NCBI GenBank assembly: GCA_017539565.1
Contig: JAFYCS010000106.1
Span: 1 to 64,000 of the forward strand
Length of the DNA: 64,000 nt
Direction: 5' to 3'
Source: Lachnospiraceae bacterium
GTDB taxonomy: Bacteria > Bacillota > Clostridia > Lachnospirales > Lachnospiraceae
In this document: positions 26,901 to 33,729 of the stretch, in pieces
Position numbering within the stretch: the stretch's first letter is position 1
Layout: every line of letters begins with the position of its first letter
Notes under the pieces: generated by a model
Told to the model about the DNA's origin: nothing
Seen by the model: only the letters and a program-made list of their open reading frames with translations
Databases searched by the model: none
Position numbers and translations under genes: made by a program

Positions 26901-27500
26901 GAGGAAGCGAAGCCTGTTTTTGAGACGGATATAAAAAGTGCTTATGTACCCGCTTTTGCGTCCGAAGAGGAGAAGAGCAGCGGGACTCTGAGGGGAAGCG
27001 CATATCACCGTATACTTGAACTTCTGGATTATATGTCGATCAGGGAGAATAATGTGGCAGAAGGAATAAAGCAGAATATCGAAAGAGAACGTGCTTCGGG
27101 CAGGCTTTCCGCGGAATATGCAGCACTTATACATCCTGAGGCCATAGAGCGCTTTCTGGCTCATGAGGAGAGCCGTGCTATAAAGCGGGCAGCTGAAGAG
27201 GGCAGGCTCTGGCGTGAACAGCCGTTCTTTATGGCTGTGAGTGCAAAAGAGCTTAATGCTGACTTCCCGGAGGATGAAAATGTGCTCATCCAGGGTGTTA
27301 TCGATGCTTTCTGGCAGGAAGATGACAAGCTGGTTCTGCTGGATTATAAGACAGACAGGGTAGATAAGGGGGAAGAACTGGTAAAACGTTACAGTCTGCA
27401 GCTTGAACTGTATGCAAGGGCTCTGAAGCGGATAAGGGGATTAGAGGTCAAAAAAAGGCTCATTTATTCTTTTTCCCTTGATCGTTTCATATCTTTGTGA
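23940..27500 (+). CDS. addA: AddA subunit of the AddAB helicase-nuclease
   Basis: A 1186-residue UvrD-type helicase with nuclease domain. Walker A is SAAAGSGKTAVLTERI (residues 20-36); the Walker B region is YIFIDEYQDSN; later motifs QSIYSFRQARPELF, MTIHKSKGLEFPVV and LYVALTRAEEKL are all intact. The C-terminal RecB-like nuclease has GVIDAFW and LLDYKTDRV. A strongly acidic run of about 30 residues near 515-545 is an insertion in the helicase 1B/2A region and looks like a flexible loop. It is the last gene of the aspS operon; no terminator follows before the next promoter. Confidence 0.96.
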   Translation: MNYTDEQREVIDTRDTDILVSAAAGSGKTAVLTERIVSLLSDEKHPVDIDRFLIVTFTRAAAAEMRERIAKAISKKCADNPGNRHMERQSALINNAQITTIDSFCLFVVKNNFSDIDLDPGFRILDEAERSLLLTDCLDELLEEMYSQGSEKFLRFMDSYCSGVSDDYARKLILMFLQSALSDPDPEGWIENAAADMAPAAYAEIDAGAWYAWGCKKADGMIAELKAAAMQAEDICRSCGNLPASYSSCASYLVTHADMLSEHRDYEGRRHILSAISVPRLAGKKDGADPEGLAAAKLKIDEAKSVLKTLTSLYAMDEEQLAASAQLLKDNAEVLKGLCLELKRRFDESKREKAVVDFNDMEHFALKILLDDNKAPSRAAMEYRDYFEYIFIDEYQDSNYVQEYILKSIARSDNYFCVGDVKQSIYSFRQARPELFMEKYRQYAKGEGGKNIDLNRNFRSRREVIDFVNLVFEVIMREDTAGMDYDDDARLYVGADYYPEAEGEEYKTEIDVLLTEETDDAEEEDTAADDEEEEEGGSREELECRMVAERIRELKAEGFKVYDKEQQCLRPMRYSDIVLLAASVKPYEKALRNTFTQYDIPLYLSASTGYFGAIEVKGLVAALKVIDNPGQDKPLHYVLVGFLELLDEDEMTLIRSEGDGKSLYGDLKAYAGKEDETAGKIKTFFEWLKRYRDYARYMKVRELISLLLSESGYLDRMSAMPGGALRRANLMLLLERAADYEQTTYRGLFHFVRYLALLKKQETDSGEASVPDASADMVQCMTIHKSKGLEFPVVICMGFYRRFNKRGSAEPVITDAALGMGMDAIDPAKRTKFPGIKRQYLSEKKKCDDMAEQMRKLYVALTRAEEKLIITDVRGQRRNTEKAEAGSFAIRRADSFNTLIFTALNDKGIAERYIRYAKNESETVKAGRELKRAFDERDRLLKGQYEVDGKLKEDILSGLEARYSHPALKGLYTKTSVSELKHAAYEDEEAKPVFETDIKSAYVPAFASEEEKSSGTLRGSAYHRILELLDYMSIRENNVAEGIKQNIERERASGRLSAEYAALIHPEAIERFLAHEESRAIKRAAEEGRLWREQPFFMAVSAKELNADFPEDENVLIQGVIDAFWQEDDKLVLLDYKTDRVDKGEELVKRYSLQLELYARALKRIRGLEVKKRLIYSFSLDRFISL

Positions 27501-27515
27501 TTTCGTGCAAAGCGA

Positions 27516-27544
27516 TGGATTTTTTTATGACTATCTGTTATAAT
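27516..27544 (+). promoter_or_regulatory. Predicted promoter of the GAF/HD-GYP gene
   Basis: TGGATT (27516-27521) and a perfect TATAAT (27539-27544), 17 bp apart. The -35 is weak. The predicted start leaves a leader of about 20 bases. Confidence 0.5.
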
Positions 27545-27572
27545 AAATCAACTGTGTTTTGGAGTGTATTGT

Positions 27573-29057
27573 ATGCAGATGACTGATGCCGAAAAGGGCT
27601 TGCTAGACATAGGATATAAGATGGCTACCGAGTCCAGGTTCATGTTATTGTTTGACACGATCCTGGAAGGCTGTATCCACTATACGAATGCCGACGGCGG
27701 CACCCTCTATATGGTTGACGAAGAGGAAGGACGCCTGGTGCATTTGCTGGATGTTAACCGCAGCCTCGATGTAGGTAATGAGACAAGAGGTGCCGCTTCC
27801 CAGGCCGATATGCGTAAGGCTGAGGATAACGAGACCAATATATTTACTCATACCTATCACAGAAAGTGTATCATCAATATAGCCGATATCTATGACATCA
27901 ATGAATTCGATACCAGGTTCATAAGGGAATTCGACGCCAGATATCAATACAGGACTCAGTCAGTGCTGATGTCGCCCATTAACGTGGCCGGCAAGAAGGT
28001 GCTGGGTGTTATGATGCTCTATAACTGTATGGATGACGAAGGCAACGTCATACCCTTTACCCGGGATTGTGAGCATACAGTAGCTTCCCTTACGGCTCAG
28101 ATGGCCAATACGGTCACCAACATGAACCTGATCCAGGACATGACAGAGCTGCTGGCAAGTTTTGTGCGCTGTCTGACGACTGCTATCGATGCCAAGACAC
28201 CTTATAATGCCAATCATACCCGTCATGTGGAAAAATACTGCATGATGGTCGTTGACTATATAAATGCCCAGTATACCAGGGGCGTGGCTGATGTCTATAT
28301 CAGCCAGAACGACAAGGAGCAGCTGTCCATGGCGGCCCAGCTCCATGATATAGGCAAGATAATAACTCCCCGTGAAATACTTAATAAATCCACGCGTCTG
28401 GGGCCTGCTTACGACGGTCTCCGCAGCAGGCTTGAGAAGATACGTCTGCTCAAGAAGATCGATATGCTCGAGGGCAGACTTGATAAGGCTGTATGGCAGA
28501 TGGATGATCTGAGGATAGAGAACTTCCTTGAAAACCTTGAACGCCTGAATATCTGTGACCGTCTTACAGATAATGATATAGCCCGTATAGATGAGATCGG
28601 CGGGCAGATATATGAGCCTGAAGAGGGAGAGCCCATTCCTTACCTTACCGAAGAGGAAAAGGAGTTTCTGCATATAAAGGCAGGTACGCTTACCGAAGAG
28701 GAAAGAAATATCGTTCACGAACACGTGGTATATACGGATAAGATACTTGCAGATATAAACTTTACCGAAAAATATGATAAGGTCCGCAGGATAGCGGCAA
28801 ACCATCACGAGTATCTGGACGGCAGCGGTTATCCGAACGGGCTCAAAGCCGAGCAGCTGGATCTGCTCACAAGGATAATCACCGTATGTGACATATTCGA
28901 CTCACTTACCGCAGATGACAGGCCTTATAAGGGGCCCATGCCGGTGAACAGAGCCTTTGCCATACTGAACGATATGGTAAAGGAAGGCAAGCTGGATGAA
29001 TCGGTGGTAAGATTTCTTGAAGAATGTAAACCTTATGAAAAGAAGGGAGAGCTGTAA
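27573..29057 (+). CDS. GAF/HD-GYP signalling phosphodiesterase with an enlarged HD-GYP domain
   Basis: A 494-residue cytoplasmic protein. Residues 10-190 are a GAF sensor domain (ILEGCIHYTNADGGTLYMVD near its start). The HD-GYP domain follows: HTRHVEKY, His258-Asp259 (LHDIGKI), HEHVVYTDKIL, His411-His412 (NHHEYLDGSGYP) and the FDSLTADDRPYK end. The HD to HH distance is 153 residues, against 60 in the second HD-GYP of this window, so about 93 residues of charged helical sequence are inserted. Metal ligands are preserved, so hydrolysis of cyclic di-GMP (or a related dinucleotide) is likely. I start at the ATG at 27573, eight bases after GGAG; a GTG lies nine bases earlier. Confidence 0.88.
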   Translation: MQMTDAEKGLLDIGYKMATESRFMLLFDTILEGCIHYTNADGGTLYMVDEEEGRLVHLLDVNRSLDVGNETRGAASQADMRKAEDNETNIFTHTYHRKCIINIADIYDINEFDTRFIREFDARYQYRTQSVLMSPINVAGKKVLGVMMLYNCMDDEGNVIPFTRDCEHTVASLTAQMANTVTNMNLIQDMTELLASFVRCLTTAIDAKTPYNANHTRHVEKYCMMVVDYINAQYTRGVADVYISQNDKEQLSMAAQLHDIGKIITPREILNKSTRLGPAYDGLRSRLEKIRLLKKIDMLEGRLDKAVWQMDDLRIENFLENLERLNICDRLTDNDIARIDEIGGQIYEPEEGEPIPYLTEEEKEFLHIKAGTLTEEERNIVHEHVVYTDKILADINFTEKYDKVRRIAANHHEYLDGSGYPNGLKAEQLDLLTRIITVCDIFDSLTADDRPYKGPMPVNRAFAILNDMVKEGKLDESVVRFLEECKPYEKKGEL

Positions 29058-29076
29058 AAGCTCTCCCGTTTCTTTT
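29045..29076 (+). terminator. Terminator overlapping the HD-GYP stop codon
   Basis: GGGAGAGCT (29045-29053) and AGCTCTCCC (29059-29067) form a perfect 9-bp stem; the TAA stop sits in the loop. CGTTTCTTTTT follows. Confidence 0.88.
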
Positions 29077-29110
29077 TATCTGAAGTAATATTCCTGTCGC
29101 ATGATCCTGC

Positions 29111-29815
29111 TTAATTCTCAGGGACCGATATGGCTTTGCTTTCCGTAGATACCGCAAGCTGGCGTATGCGCCCAAGAGCTTTTTTGACTGCGGGTATCTG
29201 TATAACGATAAGTGTAAGAGCCATTTCGCTGAAGATATAGATAGCATTGTATGCCAGCGAATAGCTCAGTGCACCCCAGCCTTCCCAGGCGTAGGATCCG
29301 AAGAAGACCCATCCGGAAAGTACCGCGCATACATAACGACCGATCACTGCCAGGATATAACCGATGGTCAGACCGTTCTTTTTATCCTTGAGGACACCTG
29401 AAAGGCCAAGTACGGTGAAAGCCAGCAAATAGTCGATCACCAGCTGCAGCGGGTGAACAACATAGGGATCCAGAATGAGCTGTAAAAGCCCGTATGTCAG
29501 GCCGCACATGGAACCCACACCAAATCCGTACCAGTAGCCGGGCAGGCATATGATAAGCATGGAAAATAGTGTGATGGATCCGCCTGTAGGAAAATGAAAT
29601 AACTTCAGATTTGACAGCACCGTTCCCAGAGCGATGGCCATTGCGGTAAATACAAGCTGCTGTTCGCTGATCTTGTGGATCTTCTTCTTGAGAAGAAGCA
29701 TGCTTAGCGCGAATAATGCTATGACACCGATGATCAGGGCAATATTACCCGCAGAGGTGAAATTATACATCACCCCGCCATATCCGTCGTCAGCTTGTTC
29801 AATGAAAAAAGACAT
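29111..29815 (-). CDS. thiT: Thiamine ECF transporter S component
   Basis: A 234-residue membrane protein with about six helices, matching the thiamine-specific S component of energy-coupling-factor transporters. Family features are the AMAIALGTVLSNLKLFHFPTGG region, SMLIICLPGYWYGFGVG, a Tyr/Asp-rich binding loop (LDPYVVHPLQLVIDYLLAF) and the aromatic WEGWGALSYSLAYNA. It must share the EcfAA'T energising module encoded elsewhere. The start at 29815 has GGAAGGAGG at the right distance; the open frame continues upstream only because it runs through the riboswitch. Control by a TPP riboswitch confirms thiamine as ligand. It is longer than usual at the N-terminus (about 30 extra residues). Confidence 0.93.
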   Translation of the reverse strand: MSFFIEQADDGYGGVMYNFTSAGNIALIIGVIALFALSMLLLKKKIHKISEQQLVFTAMAIALGTVLSNLKLFHFPTGGSITLFSMLIICLPGYWYGFGVGSMCGLTYGLLQLILDPYVVHPLQLVIDYLLAFTVLGLSGVLKDKKNGLTIGYILAVIGRYVCAVLSGWVFFGSYAWEGWGALSYSLAYNAIYIFSEMALTLIVIQIPAVKKALGRIRQLAVSTESKAISVPEN

Positions 29816-29819
29816 TTGA

Positions 29820-29908
29820 TTCCTCCTTCCGCCGGTATTACCCGGTTCAAGTATTAAGGGTTCGGACGTATCGTCCATCTCAGCAAAAATGCACCCCCGG
29901 TGAGATAT
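29820..29908 (-). ncRNA. TPP (THI-box) riboswitch
   Basis: On the minus strand the leader of thiT contains the conserved TPP aptamer elements in order: CACCGGGGGTGC at the 5' side, GCTGAGAT in the pyrimidine sensor arm, a short variable hairpin (GGACGATACGTCC), GAACC, and GGGTAATACCGGCGGAAGGA at the 3' end. The final conserved bases run into the ribosome site GGAAGGAGG. No terminator hairpin with T tract lies between aptamer and start codon. Control is therefore probably translational: TPP binding hides the ribosome site. Confidence 0.95.
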
Positions 29909-29916
29909 TTTGTTAC

Positions 29917-29934
29917 TGTACAAGCGCTTGCACA
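29917..29934. promoter_or_regulatory. LacI/cre-like palindromic operator at the thiT transcription start
   Basis: TGTACAAGCGCTTGCACA: a perfect 10-bp central palindrome CAAGCGCTTG with extended arms TGT/ACA and one mismatch. A central CG and this shape are typical of LacI/CcpA-family operators; it differs from the cre consensus by one base on either strand. It covers about +1 to +18 of the thiT transcript and also lies upstream of the HAD-CPBP gene on the other strand. Confidence 0.6.
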
Positions 29935-29941
29935 ATATGGT

Positions 29942-29970
29942 ACTATAAAAAAAATCATTTGATTTGTCAA
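29942..29970 (-). promoter_or_regulatory. SigA-type promoter of thiT
   Basis: On the minus strand a consensus TTGACA (29970-29965) and TATAGT (29947-29942) are 17 bp apart. The transcript should start near 29935, giving a leader of about 120 bases that contains the TPP riboswitch. Confidence 0.85.
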
Positions 29971-29997
29971 GAAGAATTTTTGAGGTGGAGCTGTTAA

Positions 29998-31443
29998 ATG
30001 TATCGGTATATATTATTTGATCTGGACGGAACAATATCGGACCCGAAACAGGGGATCTGCGAATCTGTCCGGCATGCATTAAAAAAAAGCGGCATAGAAC
30101 CGCCGGATATAGACGAACTGACTGCATTTATCGGGCCGCCCCTGAAGGACAGCTTCATGGAGTTTTATCACATGAATGAAGAGGAGGCGCTTAAAGCGGT
30201 GGGGTACTACCGTGAGCGCTTCAGTGATGTGGGCTGGTCGGAGAATGAGATCTATCCGGGCATACCGGAGCTTTTAAAAGAAGCAAAAGCAAAAGGCGCG
30301 CGTCTGGCCATAGCTTCCTCCAAGCCGACGGTCTTTGTTGAAAAGATACTTAAGTATTTTAAGATAAACAGATATTTTGATGTTGTGATCGGCAGTGAGC
30401 TTGACGGGTCACGCAGCAAAAAAGAAGAGATAGTCGAAGAAGCGCTAAAGCAGCTGTATGCAAAGGGAAGCGGCGATATTGCGGAGAAGAAAGCACGAAC
30501 CGCAATGGTCGGAGACCGCAAGTTTGATATAGAAGGCGCCAGGGCTCAGGACGTGGATGCCATAGGAGTGAGCTACGGATATCAGGAGCCGGGAGAGCTT
30601 TCTGCAGCCGGAGCGGATGCCATAGCGGCTTCCGTGGATGAGCTTAGGGAACTGCTGCTGGGGGGCGAAGATAAGGATATAAGGGATAAGCGTTTAAAGC
30701 GCATTGAAAAGGATGAGAAGATAAAAGCGGCAGTGGTTCCCGATCAGCCTTTCTTCAGGGCGCTGTATATGCTGTCGCCTTTCGTGGTCTATTTTGTGGT
30801 GCTTCAGCTGATGTGGAGAGTGGTAATGTGGCTTACCAAGCCGCTGGCGAAGCTGTTTTCCGGGGCGGATTCAAGGCCTTTAAGCGTGCTGATCAGCATA
30901 CTGGTACAGGGAGGGACTGCGCTCATCTTATGGCTTATATACAGAAAACGCGAATATATGCATTTTCTGCCTTTGTGGAAAAAGAAGGATGTATTAAAAA
31001 AGACGCTGTATATCATAGTGATGGGAGCGGCTCTTTCTGCGGTGCTGAATATGCTTCTTACCCGGGCGGCGCAGCTGATAGTGCCGCATATAATGGGCGA
31101 GGCAGAAGTTAAGAAATTTTTTGACGCGGCCACCTATGATCGCGCAACGCCTCTCTGGGAGGGCATAGTCCTTTATGTATTGATATCACCGCTGCTTGAG
31201 GAGCTGGTATTCCGCTGGCTGCTCAAAGAACGTATAGGCCGCGTGTTTTCAAGAGAGATCACTATAGTGCTCACGGCCGTATTCTTTGGCTTTTATCATG
31301 GTAATGTACTTCAGGGCATCTATGCGTTTTTAATGGGACTTGTTATGGGACATCTTGTATATAAAGAAGAGGCGCTCATCGCGCCCCTTGCTTTTCATAT
31401 GACGGCTAATGCCTTTATCTTTATAAGTTCTTATTTTTCTTAA
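29998..31443 (+). CDS. HAD hydrolase fused to a CPBP intramembrane protease
   Basis: A 481-residue two-domain protein. Residues 1-220 are a phosphoglycolate-phosphatase-like HAD hydrolase: motif I FDLDGTISD (Asp8, Asp10), motif II ASSKP, motif III Lys and motif IV MVGDRKFDIEGA. From residue 252 there are about eight membrane helices forming a CPBP (Abi/Rce1-type) domain with all metal or catalytic elements: Glu401-Glu402 and Arg406 (EELVFR), His434 (FGFYHGN), His467 and Asn471 (HMTAN). The linker (225-250) is charged. No frameshift or internal start separates the halves, so the fusion is real. A membrane protease carrying a cytoplasmic phosphatase is unusual. GGTGGAG precedes the start. Confidence 0.9.
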   Translation: MYRYILFDLDGTISDPKQGICESVRHALKKSGIEPPDIDELTAFIGPPLKDSFMEFYHMNEEEALKAVGYYRERFSDVGWSENEIYPGIPELLKEAKAKGARLAIASSKPTVFVEKILKYFKINRYFDVVIGSELDGSRSKKEEIVEEALKQLYAKGSGDIAEKKARTAMVGDRKFDIEGARAQDVDAIGVSYGYQEPGELSAAGADAIAASVDELRELLLGGEDKDIRDKRLKRIEKDEKIKAAVVPDQPFFRALYMLSPFVVYFVVLQLMWRVVMWLTKPLAKLFSGADSRPLSVLISILVQGGTALILWLIYRKREYMHFLPLWKKKDVLKKTLYIIVMGAALSAVLNMLLTRAAQLIVPHIMGEAEVKKFFDAATYDRATPLWEGIVLYVLISPLLEELVFRWLLKERIGRVFSREITIVLTAVFFGFYHGNVLQGIYAFLMGLVMGHLVYKEEALIAPLAFHMTANAFIFISSYFS

Positions 31444-31970
31444 CCTGCTGCGGCCATGATCCCACTGGCCACCAGATAACTTCCGACGCCCATGATCACA
31501 CCGGCCAGGGCTACGCCGCCTACAACCGCCAGCACACTTTTCTTAAAGTCCATATCCAGAAGACTCGCCGCCAGTGTCCCGGTCCACGCGCCGGTCCCCG
31601 GCACAGGAATGCCGACAAACAAAAGCAATGCAAGGTAAACGCTGCGTCCCGCCTTCTCTTTCAGCTTCAGGCCGCCTTTGTGCCCTTTCTCCAGACAGAA
31701 GGTAAAGAATCCTCCTATCACTTTTTTATCCTTTCCCCATTCCAGCACTTTTCTGGCGAAGAAAAAGATGACAGGCACCGGGAGCATATTGCCGATGGCA
31801 ATGATGCAGTAGGCCAGTACCATATTAAACTCGGGGTTCATCACTTTAAATACCTGTGCGATGGGGATCGCCCCACGCAATTCGATCAGCGGTACCATCG
31901 ATACGATAAAGCATGAAAGATACTGTGTTATGATATTGCCGCCAAACGTATTTACGATAAAATCCTTCAT
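31440..31970 (-). CDS. Small multidrug export family protein (COG2426)
   Basis: A 176-residue membrane protein of the PF06695 type with four to five helices. The family signature SMVPLIELRGAIPIA occurs near residue 25, and VGIPVPGTGAWTGTLAA near residue 120; these paired re-entrant-like segments resemble the DedA fold. The function of the family is poorly defined despite its name. It overlaps the hisC stop by four bases, and its own stop overlaps the end of the converging HAD-CPBP gene by four bases, so no terminator fits between them. Confidence 0.88.
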   Translation of the reverse strand: MKDFIVNTFGGNIITQYLSCFIVSMVPLIELRGAIPIAQVFKVMNPEFNMVLAYCIIAIGNMLPVPVIFFFARKVLEWGKDKKVIGGFFTFCLEKGHKGGLKLKEKAGRSVYLALLLFVGIPVPGTGAWTGTLAASLLDMDFKKSVLAVVGGVALAGVIMGVGSYLVASGIMAAAG

Positions 31971-33019
31971 CCGAGCAGTTCCTCCAGTGCATTGATCAGT
32001 ATTTTTGCCTCTTCATCGGTACCCACGGAAATACGCAGGTGGTTATTGATACGCGGTTTGTTCCAATAACGCACATAGATGTTTTTTTCTTTCAGATATT
32101 TAAATATCTCTTCAGCCGGGATCTTTTCGTGAGTTGCAAATACGAAGTTGGTCTTTGAATCCGCAAAGGAAAATCCCAGCCTTTTTAATTCTTCCTTCAT
32201 ATGCTCGCGCGTGGCGATGGTCTTTGCGGTGATGTCTTTAAAATAGGCGTCATCCTTAAGCGCGGCAGCGCCGACAGCTATCGTAAGCGGGTTCAGGGTG
32301 TATGAGTTGAACGAGAACTTGACATCCTTAAGATAATCGATGATCTTTTTCTGGCCGAAAGCCATGCCTATGCGGATGCCGGCAAGAGCGCGGGATTTCG
32401 AAAAGGTCTGGACTACCAGCAGATTATCGTATTTATCTATAAGAGGCAGTGCGCTGTGCGCGCCAAAGTCGACATAGGCTTCATCGACGATAACAACCCT
32501 GTCTTTATTATAGGACACTATCTCTTCGATGATATCAAGAGAAAGTTCCACACCGGTGGGGGCGTTGGGATTGGCTATCACAACTCCGCCGTTATCGCAG
32601 AGATAATCCTCTTTGATGATATTGAAATCCTTATCCAACGCTTTTGTCTGATAAGGGATGCGGTAAAGATCGGCCCATACATCATAAAAGCTGTAGGTTA
32701 TATCGGGGAATATTACGGGCTTAGCGGAATTGAAATAGGTGAGGAAGGCCAGTGACAGTACGTCGTCGGAACCTATACCCACAAAAATGTTTTCGTCCTT
32801 AAGGCCGTAGTTTTTTGACAGTTCATCCACCAGCGCGGTTGCGTTGGTATCCGGATATTTGCGGAGCTGTCCCGCATCGTAGTCCCTGATCGCTTCTGCT
32901 GCAAGAGGTGAAGGCGGATAGGGATTTTCATTTGTATTAAGCTTTATTATGTTATTGTTTTTAGGCTGCTCTCCGGGAACATAGGGGACAACCTTTCTAA
33001 CGTTTTCTTCCCAATTCAT
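31967..33019 (-). CDS. hisC: Histidinol-phosphate aminotransferase
   Basis: A 350-residue class I/II PLP aminotransferase. The HisC start IIKLNTNENPYPPSP, the cofactor Asp and Tyr (VIVDEAYVDF, Asp179), the Schiff-base Lys208 (QTFSKSRALAGIRIG) and the C-terminal NNHLRISVGT motif are all present. It converts histidinol phosphate and 2-oxoglutarate to imidazole acetol phosphate and glutamate, or the reverse. It lies outside any his operon, so it might instead serve phenylalanine or tyrosine transamination or a different acceptor. AAAAGGAGA precedes the start. Confidence 0.88.
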   Translation of the reverse strand: MNWEENVRKVVPYVPGEQPKNNNIIKLNTNENPYPPSPLAAEAIRDYDAGQLRKYPDTNATALVDELSKNYGLKDENIFVGIGSDDVLSLAFLTYFNSAKPVIFPDITYSFYDVWADLYRIPYQTKALDKDFNIIKEDYLCDNGGVVIANPNAPTGVELSLDIIEEIVSYNKDRVVIVDEAYVDFGAHSALPLIDKYDNLLVVQTFSKSRALAGIRIGMAFGQKKIIDYLKDVKFSFNSYTLNPLTIAVGAAALKDDAYFKDITAKTIATREHMKEELKRLGFSFADSKTNFVFATHEKIPAEEIFKYLKEKNIYVRYWNKPRINNHLRISVGTDEEAKILINALEELLG

Positions 33020-33071
33020 AACGGTCTCCTTTTCAACAACTCTCGGATTGTATCATGTAACGCGTAATTTC

Positions 33072-33725
33072 TCAACCCCGCTTATCTTCCAGGGTTATCG
33101 GAGTAAGCCGGGGATATTGTTCTTCCCATTCTCTTTCATAGATGAAGGGATACTCTTTGTAAGCGTTTATTATCAGTGTATCCCCGTATGCCTTGAGAAC
33201 TTTGTAGTCCCTTGAATAGTTGGGATGTACGTGTCCGTGCAGGAAGTAGCGGGGCCTGTATTTTTCCAGAAGATTGGTGAAGGCGGTGAAACCCATATGC
33301 GGCAGGTCATCACCGTCGCCTATGTAACGGGCGGGAGCGTGACCGATGAGTATATCAAAGCCGCCGTGTTTTCTTAACTTATGACGGAGCTTGAAGATAC
33401 GGCGGTTCATCTGCTCCTGATCGAACTGCCATGTGCCGGGACGGTATTTAACGGATCCGCCCAAACCCAGGATACGTACGCCCTCATAAACGATGATGTC
33501 ATCTTCAAGAGAGATGCATCCGTCCGGGGGGATATGTTCATACTTATCATCATGATTGCCGTGTACATAGTATACGGGGGCATGCGACATGGTAGCTAAA
33601 AATGACAGATAGCGGGGATCAAGATCTCCGCAGGATATTATAAGATCGACGCCTTCTACTTTTTCAGGCTTAAAATAATCCCACAGGTTCTTTGATTCTA
33701 TATCCGCTATCGCCAGTATCTTCAT
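33072..33725 (-). CDS. Calcineurin-like metallophosphoesterase
   Basis: A 217-residue metallophosphoesterase. Motifs in order: IADIES (residues 6-11), SCGDLD, VHGNHDDKY, LIGHAPA and LHGHVHPN. The first motif is normally Asp-X-His; here the His position is Glu (Asp8-Ile-Glu), which changes one metal ligand. I recall the same substitution in other clostridial members, so it is probably a subfamily trait rather than damage. The substrate is unknown. It follows the ParB/BMP gene by four bases, so they share a transcript. Confidence 0.87.
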   Translation of the reverse strand: MKILAIADIESKNLWDYFKPEKVEGVDLIISCGDLDPRYLSFLATMSHAPVYYVHGNHDDKYEHIPPDGCISLEDDIIVYEGVRILGLGGSVKYRPGTWQFDQEQMNRRIFKLRHKLRKHGGFDILIGHAPARYIGDGDDLPHMGFTAFTNLLEKYRPRYFLHGHVHPNYSRDYKVLKAYGDTLIINAYKEYPFIYEREWEEQYPRLTPITLEDKRG

Positions 33726-33729
33726 GGTA

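Noticed and set aside
27960-28808. A 282-codon open frame on the minus strand opposite the GAF/HD-GYP gene
   Set aside because: It lies wholly antisense to a gene with intact domain motifs, has Cys/His/Tyr-rich composition typical of reverse-complement reading, and no ribosome site.
29816-30127. A 104-residue N-terminal extension of ThiT
   Set aside because: The extension is the translated TPP riboswitch and promoter; a good ribosome site and the family start support 29815.
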